From: Adenophora triphylla var. japonica
Lineage: Eukaryota; Streptophyta; Magnoliopsida; Asterales; Campanulaceae
DNA length: 64,000 nucleotides
Direction: 5' to 3'
Assembly (NCBI GenBank): GCA_022495995.1
Contig: JAFEMH010005380.1
Location: 101,153-165,152 of the forward strand
Part shown: piece after piece, positions 11,473-23,500 of the stretch
Layout of the letters: every line of letters starts with the position of its first letter
How positions within the stretch are numbered: position 1 is the first letter of the stretch
Translations under genes and position numbers: made by a program
The notes under the pieces: generated by a model
The model's database searches: none
Told to the model about the DNA's origin: nothing
Seen by the model: only the letters and a program-made list of their open reading frames with translations

Positions 11473-12600
11473 ATGGATGATCATGATAATGGTGAAGGAG
11501 AGAATTTGAATGTCAATGAAAATGATAAATGGTGGGTTAATAATGAATATTTGATTGATAACCTTGTTACTCAGACACATGGTGGAAATAATGATGGAGA
11601 TGAAAGTAATGATAGTTTGGGAGATATAGAGGCTATGACTAATGATGATGAGTACATTTCTAATAAGATTGTAGCTAATGAGGCACTAAGAAAATTTTGT
11701 GATGTTGAGAATGTTAATAAAATTTGTCTGGTGAAAATTTTGAAGATATTAATGTTGATGATCAGAATGGTGGAAATGAGTATGTGGGTGAGGAGAATGG
11801 CATGGAGTTCAATGAATCAAATTACTTTGACTTTGATATTGGAGGTGACTTCAATCAATGGAAAAGTGATGATGCCAATGATGAATCTGGTTTCGATTTT
11901 GTTGCTAAAAGTAGCAGTGATGAAGAAGATTGGGTAAAATATGATAGGGTTAAACCAGCTGAAGAATTGAAATTTAATCCTAATGTAGATATCAAACAAT
12001 TTGATTTTTGTGTTGATATGATCTTTGAGAGCCCTGAACAATTAAACGATCAGATTAGAGCATATGCTGCAGCTAATGGATATCATATTTGCTTCACGAA
12101 GAATGATAAACAAAGGATTCGAGCTAAATGCCAAGATTGTCTATGGGGTTTATATGCAAGTTTTGAAGGGAAGGATGTCACTTTTAAGATCAAATCCTAT
12201 CAGAAGAACCACAGATGTTCAATGAGAACCAGGATTAAAACTGTGAACTCCAAATGGTTGGCAAATAAATTGGGTGATAGGATTAGACTTACCCCTTTCA
12301 TGAAGTTGGTTGAGATTCAGAATTTGGTGAAGGAACAATTTGGACAGGAGGTCAATTTAAAGATGTGTTACAAAACAAAAAAGATTGCATTGAATTCAGT
12401 TAAACATTCAATGAATGAGCATTATGCGAAGCTTTGAAATTATGTGTATGAATTGGCAAGATCAAATCCAGGGAGTACAATTATGTTGAAAGGGACAGGG
12501 ATGAATGGGTCGGAGGGTACAACTACTGGTACAACTTTACTTTTTGCCATGTTGAGGGTGGAGATGCCGGAAATTGTGAAGATTTCATCAACGAGCTAAT
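11473..12600 (+). pseudogene. Truncated MuDR/MULE transposase, N-terminal part
   Basis: Frame 1 (11473-11720) encodes an acidic Asn/Asp-rich leader, MDDHDNGEGENLNVN. The reading then moves to another frame (11724-12437). That frame carries FNPNVDIKQFDFCVDMIF, then FESPEQLNDQIRAYA, then AKCQDCLWGLYASF and IKSYQKNHRC. This order is that of the plant MuDR N-terminal DNA-binding domain (DBD_Tnp_Mut) with its C-rich segment. After a stop at 12435-12437 a related stretch (YVYELARSNPGSTI) can still be read, as in MULE transposases. The catalytic DDE domain and the zinc knuckle are missing. Confidence 0.8.
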
Positions 12601-12758
12601 TAGGAGAATGAACTAGGTTCAATTGAGTAGTACTATGAGATTGTAAGGATTAATGTCATTTTGTTTGTTTTGAGTTTGTTATAGACTTTAGTTTGTTTTT
12701 CAGACATCTCAAAGTCCTATAAAATCATTCGTGAAAAATGTATGTTTGAACTCTGAAC

Positions 12759-13770
12759 ATGAAATGTTGGTTGATTTCACAAACCAGCAACTTGTCTTCA
12801 TCCAATTTTGCCTCATTGTTGCAGAAATGCACAAAGTCTAAAGCATTAAGACCTTCGAAGCAGGCCCATGCTTTACTATTGGCTTCTGGTATTGACATGT
12901 ACTCTTTCTCTCTAAATTCAAAGCTTGTGGGTGCTTACGCAAGTTCTGGTGATCTAATTTCTGCTAAGTTAGTCTTTCAAAGAACTCAAAACCCAAATGT
13001 TTTTGCATTTAATTGAATGATTTCAGCTCTTGCATTTCATGGGTACTATGAACAAGCAATTGGGTACTTTTCTTTATCTCGTGAATTGAGAAATGTTGTT
13101 CCTAATAGTTACACTTTCTCGTTTGTTTGTGTTGAAAGCTTGTATTGGTTTAATGGATTTGAAAATGGATAAGGAAGTTCATTGTGTGATAAAGAAAGTG
13201 GGTTATAATTTGGATGTGATGTTGGGCAATGCTTTGATTGATATTGCAGATCAGTAAATGTGGCAGTATATGGTACGCCCGCAAGGTGTTTGATAGAATG
13301 ACTAACTCAGATGTTGTTTCTTGGACATCGATGATTTCTGGTACTCGAGTATTGGAGAGTTTCATGCGTCGAGTGAATTATTTGAGAGGATGAGATTGAC
13401 AGGATGGAACCCAACGAATTTACGTGGAACACTTTGATTGCCGGGTATGCTAAGAGTGGAGATTGTGATGGAGCTTTTATTCTATTCTCGAGGATGAGCA
13501 GAGAAGGGATGGTTCCAGATTTGGTTGCTTGGAATGCAATGGTTTCTGGGTTTGTTCAAAGCCAACAATGCGTTGAAGCTGTGGAGTTGTTTAGGGACAT
13601 GTTGATTGCGGGAATTAAGCCCAATCATGTTACTATCACGAGGCTGCTCCCAGCGTGTGGGTTGATCTTCTTTGTCGGCATGGAAGGATAGAATCAACTT
13701 ACGAATTGGCGAAGGAAATGCATGCGCAAGTTACGGATTCAATCATTGGGGCCTTCCTAGTCAGCGCCAT
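12759..13770 (+). pseudogene. Broken pentatricopeptide-repeat (PPR) gene
   Basis: The start MKCWLISQTSN is followed by FASLLQKCTKSKALRPSKQA, LNSKLVGAYASSGDLISAK and other PPR helices of the type found in PLS-class organellar RNA-editing factors. A TGA at 13014-13016 sits where a Trp is usual in 'FNxMISAL'. Frameshifts follow near 13120-13400. The frame reopens at 13404-13680 with the P-type motif FTWNTLIAGYAKSGDCDGAF and VAWNAMVSGFVQSQQCVEAV. It then ends without the remaining repeats or an E/DYW tail. Intact relatives would act in plastids or mitochondria; this copy cannot. Confidence 0.85.
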
Positions 13771-14166
13771 GTCATGTTAAATGGGACTTTCAAATGCCAA
13801 CTCAACTTATTTAACGACAACACAAACGGCTCACTAACGGAAGGACGAATTAATTTTAATACAAACAAGTTTAAGGATGAAAAGGTAAAAAAAAAGTTCA
13901 AAGTCGAAAAGGTAAAAAATAAAAAAAAATCAAGGACCAAAAAGGTAGTTTACTCCACCTTTATATCAGTTTCTTAACAAAATGGAGTATATATTATTTT
14001 AAAACAAATGGAAGTTCAATATAAAATATAAGGGGGACTCAATTTATAGTCTAAACACATTAATTAGTAAATTAATTAGTAAGTAAGTGTATATATTACT
14101 CATTTTAATAATCATTAAATTTTAATAATCATTAATTAAGTTTCCCCTTCCCCTTTTATTATAAGT
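13771..14166. other. Gene-free AT-rich spacer
   Basis: A short Lys-rich open frame at 13672-13977 runs out of the PPR remnant and is low in complexity; I do not think it is a gene. The rest is AT-rich with no clear terminal repeats. Confidence 0.4.
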
Positions 14167-14706
14167 TACTACCTCACTCAGTCTCATTACAAACTACACA
14201 TTTCTCTCATAACATCCCACTACAAACTATACATTTTTTAAAATAAATTTGTTTTATTATTTATATATTAATAAGATATGTATATCATACTTACAACAAT
14301 AATTCAATTATTATGCTCTATCTCACTTTTTTTTCTCTTACCTCACTTTTCATACTCACAACATCTATTCCACTAACATTTTTTCTTAATTTCTATGTAA
14401 ATAATAAATACTCCCTCCGTCCCGGCCGACTTAGGATTTTTTGCCATTTTGGGCGTCCCACCCGACTTAGGACGGCCCAAAATGGAAACCTTAAATCACT
14501 ATTCTCTCCACTCATTCTCTCTCCTACATTATTTTAATACTCACAACACCATTATAATTTACTATTTCCTCTACTCATTCTCTCTCCTATTTTTAAATTA
14601 CACTCACAACATTTACCTTTTTCTTAATTCCCGTGCCATTTCAAAAAATTCTAAGTCGGCCGGGACAGAGGGAGTATGTAGATTGTAATGGGACGGAGAG
14701 AGCATA
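14167..14706. mobile_element. Outer Stowaway-like MITE with nested copy
   Basis: The left arm CAGTCTCATTACAAACTACA and the right arm, read inward, CCGTCCCATTACAATCTACA are inverted repeats near the ends. A complete second Stowaway (14409-14676) lies inside, just before the right arm. Confidence 0.7.
14409..14676. mobile_element. Nested Stowaway MITE
   Basis: Left end TACTCCCTCCGTCCCGGCCG and right end CGGCCGGGACAGAGGGAGTA are inverted copies. The subterminal GACTTAGG / CTAAGTC also pairs. TA borders are present. Confidence 0.88.
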
Positions 14707-14895
14707 ACTGCCGTCAAGTTGGGACGGTCCCGTCGGGACGTCCCATCCCGCCATACAAATGGGACGGGATCGGACGGGACGGAATATTTTAGTCTCGTCC
14801 CGTTTCGTCCTGTCCCGTCTTGTCCCGTTTCCGTCGCGGTACAACATATTGTGGTCCCGCCCATCCCGTCCCGTCCTGCCACGTTCAAGTTGGCC
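14703..14895. repeat. GGGACG-rich repeat, copy 1
   Basis: The sequence is made of GGGACGGGA / TCCCGTCCC units around a conserved ACGGAATATTTTAGTC and ACAACATATTGTGGTCCC core. The same core in the same orientation occurs at 16560-16733. It is probably one family of MITE-like repeat with a GC-rich palindromic body. Confidence 0.65.
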
Positions 14896-15164
14896 TTTGC
14901 CTTGAACATTTTTGGGGTTTACTATAGGAAAATGTGATGATATTTTGTGTTCTAACACAATTCTAAGTAATAAGAACTTATACATAGAAAGACTTTTGTG
15001 ACTGAATACACCAATTGTATGACGCCCATCTGAGGACTCCAGATCAACCTGCACAGGAGAAATGAAATAAAATATTATGAATCTCCGTCCAAACATTAAC
15101 GTAACAAAAGAACGGAAGAAAAGTGGGTGAAAATCATTGTAGTTTAAAGTAGGCACAGCTGCAT

Positions 15165-15635
15165 ATTTTTTTTTATTTTTTTTTATTACCCAGGTTCTCC
15201 AGTTTTGCCGGATCAATCACGGGCCATCCAGTGCAGCCTCTCGTATGCGGCGGAGGTAAATCGTGGGATGTCTTCTATGCGTGCGGGGTGGCGGCGCACC
15301 CTTATACTCCTGGCCTCAAGGGAGCCCCCTACAAGGCATTTACACTCTTACAACATCAAATGGCTGCTCCAGCTGCTCCTGCCGAGGCAATTACATCACT
15401 TTCACAACACCAAATGGCTGCTCCAGTGCTCCTGCCAAGATTTGAACTCCCCACACTGAGGTTGCAAGTCCAGCAGTGCTGCTTCCTTAACTGCACGGAT
15501 GTGCCCCGGGGGGCTTCTAAGGACCCTGAAACCCAAGGTAGGAATTAAACCATAAAGATTTCCCTTGGGGGGAATCGAACCGATGACCTCCCCTTCGAAA
15601 GGCCACCAATATACCACTGGGCCAAGGCCCATTAG
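15165..15635 (-). mobile_element. tRNA-derived SINE, copy 1 (dimeric)
   Basis: On the minus strand the head reads GGCCTTGGCCCAGTGGTA (box A-like) and, about 50 nt on, CGGTTCGATTCCCC (box B-like). Some 100 nt further a second tRNA-like unit has GAGTTCAAATCTTGGCAGG as its box B-like motif. The tail is the A-rich block opposite 15166-15185. The copy is flanked by near-identical 15-mers (GGCACAGCTGCATAT at about 15151 and GGCACTGCTGCATAT at about 15637), a likely target duplication with one change. Confidence 0.72.
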
Positions 15636-15654
15636 GTGGCACTGCTGCATATAT

Positions 15655-16160
15655 ATATATATATTTTTTTTTGATACCTGGGTTAAGAACGGGACTAATC
15701 ACCGACCACCAGAATGCTGGCCCCATGATATCTTGGCGGAGGTAAATCGCGGGATGTCTTTATGCAGCCGTGCGAGGTGACAAGACTCCCTTATACTCCG
15801 TAGCCCCAAGGGAGCCCTCCTACAAGGCATTTACATCACTCTTACATCACCAAATGGCCGCTCCAAATTTCTTTCTGCAAAGAGGCATTTACATCACTCT
15901 TACAACACCAAATGGCTGCTCCAGCTTTGCACCTGCCAAGATTTGAACTCCCCACACTGAGGATACAAGCCCAGCAATGCCGCTTTTTTAACTGCACGGA
16001 TGTGCCCCGGGGGGCTCCTAAGAACCCTGAAACCAAGGTAGGAAATTAAGCTCCAAGAATCCCCTTGGGGGGACTCGAACCGGCGACCTCCCCTTCGGAA
16101 AGTCACCTTTGTACCACTGGGCCAAGCCCAGCAATGCCGCTTTCTTACTCTCATGGATAC
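15655..16160 (-). mobile_element. tRNA-derived SINE, copy 2 (dimeric)
   Basis: This is the same family as 15165-15635. Box A-like TTGGCCCAGTGGTAC and box B-like CCGGTTCGAGTCCCCCC are near 16060-16131. The second GAGTTCAAATCTTGGCAGG unit is near 15940. The A-rich tail lies opposite 15662-15672, beside a short TA run. At the head, sequence normally internal to the element (GCGGCATTGCTGGGCTT) is repeated upstream of box A, so the head is chimeric or a third head is joined to it. A stand-alone tRNA is unlikely because there is no acceptor stem. Confidence 0.7.
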
Positions 16161-17553
16161 ACACTCACCAGCAATTCCATCAACAGCTCGGACTATTGGA
16201 TCAAAGCATTGAACTAACTGTTGGTTTTTGCTTCTGTCTCTTAAATATTCCTAGATGATTAGGAAGGAACACAAATAAGTTAACTGAAAGGGGATAAATT
16301 AATGTTGATGAGCTCATAGTTAGCTATAGTTGTTCTTTTAGAGAAGCAACCTTACCATTTGAGAATGATACCAACATCAAACACATGTTTAGTAAAAGTA
16401 GAATCCCGTGAAACTTTCATTATGGAGAACTTACTGGAGGAAGAAAATTTGTCATAATTTCCATTCCCCAATTCCAGAAAAATGGTGAGATGGGGTTTCA
16501 AGCATAAATAGGCTGCGGCCTTGGCCTGGCCTTGGTCGTGGCCTTGGCGTCTAGTCAACGCTTATCCCTCATAGTCAACGGATCTCGCATTGTCTTGCGG
16601 GATCCCGCGTCCCGCAAGTGGGACGGGATGGAACGGAGTATTTTAGTCCCGTCCGTTTTGCCCCATCTCGTTCCCGTCGTGGGACAACATAATTTCGTCC
16701 CATCCCGTATTCCCAAATTGACAGCATAAGCATAAGTTAGGTTTTGACAGAGGAGTACTGTTTACAAAGCAGATAAACTAACACGTATGTTTGTTATACA
16801 TTTTAATAGTAGATACATATAAATATTCTTTTTATCTACTTTCTAAATATTCAATTTTACGTTATAAAAATAAATAGCAAATTTTATTTTCATAAAAAAT
16901 ATCTAGAGATAAAAAAAATTGATATTGAATACGTATTTATTTAGGAATGGGGAAATACTGATTTCCTCGATTGTCTCTCTAAAGATTGGTGGTAAGATTT
17001 GGATTCAAAACAAGTGGTGGAACTGGTGATAACAAGAAGAGACAGTATTTCAAAAATGTATTGTTATCGCCTAACATAAATCATCAATGAAAAGAGGCAA
17101 GAAAAGAAGTTAAAAATAAAAATACTGAAAATCTAAGGAAAAAAGAAAAAGAAAAAATCGAACCAATCATCTATCATCTACCATACACTTTGTTCTTTTC
17201 AACGCAATATTTTCTTTAATCTCAAGTCGACGCATCAGTTTTAATCACTATTATCCATGTTTACTTCCAAATCCGAACCTTGCCCTTGTCAAACCATGAT
17301 TTTTTTATACAATCTTAGGTTATTAAATATATGAACAATGAAAACCAACAATGGACAATAAATAGACCATTTTTGCCAAGGTGATTTTGACACCATCAAG
17401 ATTTTGTCAAGCTTAATAGTGCGAATTTCTGAATACTTCCTGGATCTACAAACAAAAATCACATCCATCGCAAAGTACTCTACTTTTTATAGGATTATTG
17501 CAGGAGATTGGGGATTGGTTGGGGAAATTCTGCTTAATCGGATTCTCGTCTCA
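16161..17553. other. Spacer downstream of AMP deaminase
   Basis: Apart from the GGGACG-rich repeat this is AT-rich. The last 100-250 bp before 17554 must hold the 3' UTR of AMP deaminase. No other coding signal is seen. Confidence 0.45.
16560..16733. repeat. GGGACG-rich repeat, copy 2
   Basis: It shares ACGGAGTATTTTAGTCCCGTC and ACAACATAATTTCGTCCCATC with copy 1 at 14703-14895, in the same orientation. It ends with TCCCAAATTGACAGCATAA. Read inward, that end resembles the start of copy 1 (CTGCCGTCAAGTTGGGA), so the two outer ends of the 14.7-16.7 kb interval form an inverted pair. Confidence 0.6.
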
Positions 17554-20500
17554 CTAAAAGTCTACTTCCTCAGATAACCTTACTCTTCCCGAGTATATAT
17601 ACTCCATCTCCTCCTTCCATGTCTGCATAACATTCAAATTATTAGCCGAGCAATGCTAGGGGCACAAAAAAATCTCACAAAATCTTAGCCACAAATAGAG
17701 TTGGCAAATTTGATTGAATGTTGAATTAATGAGCAATGGGGCCCACAAACACAACATCCAATTTACTTGTTGACAACACAGTTTGTGAGCAAGATTTTGT
17801 AAGATTTTTTTTGTAACTTTAGTATTAACTCAAATTAGCCACATGAAATCTGTACATGCATATTTTTAACCAAAGGCAACAGTCTTCCAATATTTTAAGA
17901 ATTTGGATCAAAATAATCACAAGAAATTCACCTGATGCCGGAAGGATATCCTCATACGGGGTACATTTGTCTTTTGGATATCATTTCCTTCAGGTCCTCT
18001 TTTAAAATAGTTGCCACCAAGCCAATGTGCCTAAGGAAGTGAGATAAGAACAAGGCACATGGATATCATAGTTTAATTCACGAGATAACCCATTTAAACA
18101 CATCTCTTTTGACAGCAAAATCAAAGAAAATACACTCCATGTTGCAGAAAAACACTACAAATACGTATTATGAAAAAGAAATAGAAATTTCAGACCACGT
18201 GCAGATTGAACTTATATAGCCTCATTATATGATCTTGCTTAGAATCTGTATTTTACCAGAAGTGACGCTCAATATGGTCCAAACTATAATCATCTTTTTG
18301 TATCAATCGTATTCTCTCGTTGTCCCAAAATGAGTATCAATTTTCTAATGAAGTTGCAACTTCACCTACGAGTTTTGAAAACTATCACGTTCCAAAGTCC
18401 AATGTACACTTGAAAATTTATAAGGTGGTTACCAACATTAATTATGCATATGTGCTACTAAGATTGCTTAAAGTCTCGACTTCCTTAATTTCTTTGATAA
18501 TCCAAAAATCACTCTTTTTGGGACAGATATTAAGCCTGAATAAAGACACTTTTTTTAAGTAAGCACCAACACCAAGTCCAACCATCAATTTCAGCAACGA
18601 GTAATACTGCATAGTTGAGGTATGGAAATAGGTAACACCTGATATGGCAAACATGGGACATTACCTGCACCGCTAAAATATTAGGCCAGACCTAACACGA
18701 CAGGGTGCCACATCAGGTGTACCCATTTTCATGTCTCATGGGTATGCTACGCAGTACTCCATCTGTTCCAAAATGAATGTCTAAAGAAATTTTAAATTTG
18801 ATCTTGAACAAGAGCAAATTTGAAAGTTTTTTGGACATTCATTTTGGGACGGAGGGAGTACTGTATTACTCTTCAGCAAGTTCAGAAGAAGTAGGGATTT
18901 TGTCAAATCTTTCACCTTGGCTCCATGTGAGAATCCGGACTGATAAACAGAATTTCTTGCTATTTCACAAAGATCACAGGAGCTCAACTTCCAAACCTGG
19001 AAGACAACGATTTTCGTAAGCCACTAGTAACACGACAAAGACAGTGGCCATTACAAGTGCCAGAATTAGTGAACGAACCTTTGCTGCAACACTATATTCT
19101 TCTACCAGCGGTTCCTTCGTTAGATGGATTTGCAAAGGATCATCAGTAGAAAGTGAAACATTTAAGCCACGCTGGAAGAACATCGGAAATGGGTTGCGAT
19201 GGTAGTCGAGGAAAAGAGAATTGTTGCTCAGAGGAGACATGGCCAATCCAATCTGAAAAAGAAGGATCAGTCACCAGCCATTTCCTATTTAATGAAAATA
19301 AGAAACTTGAGAGTTTTCCATGGATGTTGTCATGCTAAACTTTAACTGTAATTTACAGTATCCTCACTACAAAAACTAAATCAATCAGATATTTGATCGA
19401 TTACCCTTGACAATGAAAACCCTTTTGAAAAACCAGCTTATCTCGGAATAAGTAGCCTTAGTAAATCAGAGACGCCGAAAACATACTTTTTAATTACAAA
19501 AGAACTCACACCTATAGTTCAGTACCCAAAAGAGAAGTGATCACTCAAAAATCAAGTAATCAAATAAGTGCCTTTCAGCATTACACGGAGGAAACAACAA
19601 AAAGTCATCAGTTCTTTTTGTGATTAATCTAAGTCATTGATTTTTTTTTTCAACACAGCATAATTGTGAACTTCATCAACATCTCATCAAATTTAGAATT
19701 GAAGAGCAGAGCCAAAAGTGATAAACTAATTTTCCTTAACGAAATTGACTCTCATATATGGACAACATCATCAGGAAATGGGGCACATAGGATATCCTAA
19801 AATAGAGCTTTAAAGTTTAAATATTGTTCCACCACATTACACTTGCCTTCATCCCCCATGAAAGGGTCCTACTTTCCATTTTCTGCTGTCCGAAAAAGAA
19901 GGTATATTTCCAAGAAAGGAAACAATTTTAGTGCAATTTCATGATGGTACAAGCAAGTAAAGCTACATCCTTACAAAGTTTGACTTGTCAACGCAAACCT
20001 TTTTTTGGGACACAGGAAGCAACAAGTTTTATCGTAGTATTCTTTTGGTCATGCTTCAAAACCTCAATAATAAAACTAGCTGTAGCTATATGATCATGGT
20101 GATATATCTCACATGATAGCATTTAGCAATATCGTTAAACCAAATTTCTCTAGGATAATACTCAAAAGTTGAACTTACCTGTGCAAGATAGTACAAGTAC
20201 TGCAATACTGGAGATTTTCGCAGATTGATCCCATGAGATATGTTATGGCAAAGAAGGAAGGCAGCGGCTAAATGGTCAACATCACCTGCCTGAATAGATT
20301 GTAATATAAGCAGAGTCCAATTATGAAGTGCCATAAACATCAATAAGATATTCAATGAGAGATGTAATGAGAGAAAATACCTCTCCACAGTGAGGCCTGA
20401 ATCTTATTGTTGGCATGCCTTTTGATTCACGGAGCTGAGAAACAAATCATAGCCAAAAGAATGATTTAGTCAACTTCAAAAGGATCCTATAAAAAGAGAA

Positions 20501-23500
20501 GATGAACAGTGATACAACATTATCACGATCCTATTCCTAAGACTGGTTCGCTTGTTTGTTGGTTAACTCCTTTTTTAATTAATTCCGCCATACAATGATG
20601 TTTCTCCCACTCCCACTTCAACGGAAAATACTGCAGATCATTTTATGTCTGTATTCATTATAGATAAGTCAGCATCAGTGATCAGACTAAGATTTCGCTC
20701 TCGCACTAGAATAAATAAAACATGGGATGATTACAATGTTAGATTTTACTAGCATACTGACGTATATGATATTGATAACATAATATGAATGATTAGACAT
20801 GTACAACCTTATTGAGAGTATACACGTTTGCATAGCAGTAATAAGCATAATAGGAATATGCCGGGTTGAACTCATTTGTCCATTCAGCTGGCTTAGGCAT
20901 GTGTTTCGTTGGGCGCCTCTCTGGTTTACTTTCATCATCCACTATGTCGAGACCCACAACCTGTCATGATCAATAGGAAATGTTAAGCACTTTATATAAA
21001 CTGGAACTCAAGCAAAATCTTTCACTGTTCTACATATCATATGCATGCCCAAAATCTTACATGCAAAAAAGCTACATGAAGATGATTATAAAGAAACAAA
21101 ATGTACAGAGTACTCTGTGTTATCCAGAAATGTCAATATCATACACCCTACTAGACTGCCAAGTAAGAGACAAAAGGTGCATAACTCAGACATAAAGCTA
21201 TCATTAGATCTGTATGAACCCTTGTACAGGACAAGATAAAAACTTAACCCCCAAAGAAAACCCTCGGTTCGTATTTTATATTGTCGTTTGTACCAGGTCA
21301 GTATAAATTACATTGAAGGCATATACATTCTGCAAAAGGACGCAAGCCATTGATGAAGGACACTATTCTCTGAACTATAAATTTAAAGTGTGAGGTGGAA
21401 ACACTGATGTAATGTGTATGTGAGAGAGAAACACTAACGTAGTAGTGATGTACTACCCTCCGTCCCACCTCAAACCGGACTAGTGGTCAAACGGATGTAA
21501 CTTTGACCAATATTTAAATAAGAAATAATGATCCAAATACAAATACAAATACAAATCTAAAAATTGTTATTGAAAGTATTATTAATTGTGATGCAATAAC
21601 AATTTCTAAAATTTTATTAGGATCATTATTTTTTATTCAAATATTGGACAAAGTTGCATCCGTTTGACCACTAGTCCGGCTTGAGGTGGGATGGAGGGAG
21701 TATGCTATAAATGATGGATATTGCACAAAAGTATGGGTGAAAGATATTGCAATGATGTAGATTGATTATATGCAGCTTCCATAAAATCATTTTTTATAAA
21801 TTAAGAATGATGATTTATCAAATTCGTCATAAAGGATGTAGCAAAGCATAAGAGAAGGACCTGCATTAAGAACACATGCAGTTGAGGATGAGAGTTTGGA
21901 TCAACAGTGACTTCAAAGAGTGGAATGAACACATTATCTAAAATGTTCTGAAAGGATGTGGCAGTTCCCATACTTTTGTATACATTATAGAGCCGTGGAA
22001 GCTGCAGAGAAGAAAAATCATTGAACACACACACAAATCAAAACTCAAAGATCAAAAGTAAAAATCAGTTGTTACAAGTGATGAAATGCTATGAAACATA
22101 CACATGCAATAAACACAATTTATTTATTTTTCCTGATAACTTTGTTTTGGAGTGAATGGATGCCAATCCTACAGTTAATGGAAATGAGTAAAGATTTCCT
22201 GATATTGGTTTAAATAAAACGTTGGACCTGGGTAAAACTCAACGAGCGGTTCAGTAATTTCTCATAATCATTAACAGCTGGAACTCTAAATATGCAGATA
22301 CATCTCTTTGTATTTTTTATGCTCATTCAAAGAGGTAACTCTGAGTAGGATGAGGGAGTATATGCCTACAACTTCACAAAAATAGAGATGCTACAGGGGG
22401 TGAACACCCTCGGCCATATATTACCTACATTCTTATAAAGCTTCCGACAAATGCTCAACAGACTTCATAAACAAAAGGGAACATGAATAAGTAGTATCCA
22501 CAAACGGAAAAAAAAAAGTCAGTTGGACATCTTTCTCTTTGCAGAAGCTAACAAGTGCACAGAGGCACTTGTTAATGTTATCTTTAAGAAAATGTCTTGC
22601 ATTGGTATCGGTCTCCAATCCACTGAAGCATTTCAATGTCCCAGATGCACTCTTTGACAGGACTTTTATCTTTTATACCAGCATGGACAGTCAGGTATGT
22701 TCCTTCAAAAGATAACTTGTATAGCATGTTATGATGAGTGAATGTATATATGTGCATGACAGATGACCTGCTGAAATGAATTTAGCAGGTTCCACTCAAA
22801 AGTTGCCACCTAACCCCCCTTTTGACCTAGAAAAGTGGTATTTTCATAAACTCAAATTCCAGAATCTCTATCTACAGTTGACCCCTGTTTAAATGACTAT
22901 ATCCGTGGAAAGAACCTATAAAGATGACCACAATAAAGTAACCTCACCGTTACGAGCTCAATGGGTGCAAAGATATCAAGAATAACTATCATCAATCTGA
23001 ATACAGTTTTCTGCAACCAATGTTATCACACGAAAATAAGGAATAATATATAATTCAACGTTACCTGGATCAACCAAACGGCATTCTTACTATAAATTCT
23101 ATTGTTGATGAACCAACTGGCCAGCTGATCCCATTCACTTTGCTTCCTTCCGTAGATAGACACCCTATACTCAGCTAGCTAGAAAATGGATAAGGAACGG
23201 CAAAACTTTAGACAGCAACTTCTCAAGATCAGCTTTACTAGATATTAATCAGTTCTAAGACTGTAGCACTTTAATTTCCAAAATGATATAGAGCTCAACA
23301 CGATGGAGTTTAGAAAAAAAAAAAGATGGATAGAGTTACCACAAATCCTAGTGAGAGTAACAATTTCAATCTGGGTTGCAAAATTTTCATTTTATCCCTC
23401 TTCACAACTTCTTTTTTTGATATACAAGTGCCAAGGTCAACATGAAGACATATTATCAATGAAAAAATTGACAACATTAACAACAGAATTCAGCTATTCA

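Noticed and set aside
16060..16131. A tRNA gene on the minus strand
   Set aside because: A and B boxes are good but there is no acceptor stem pairing and the sequence continues into a SINE body ending in an A tail.
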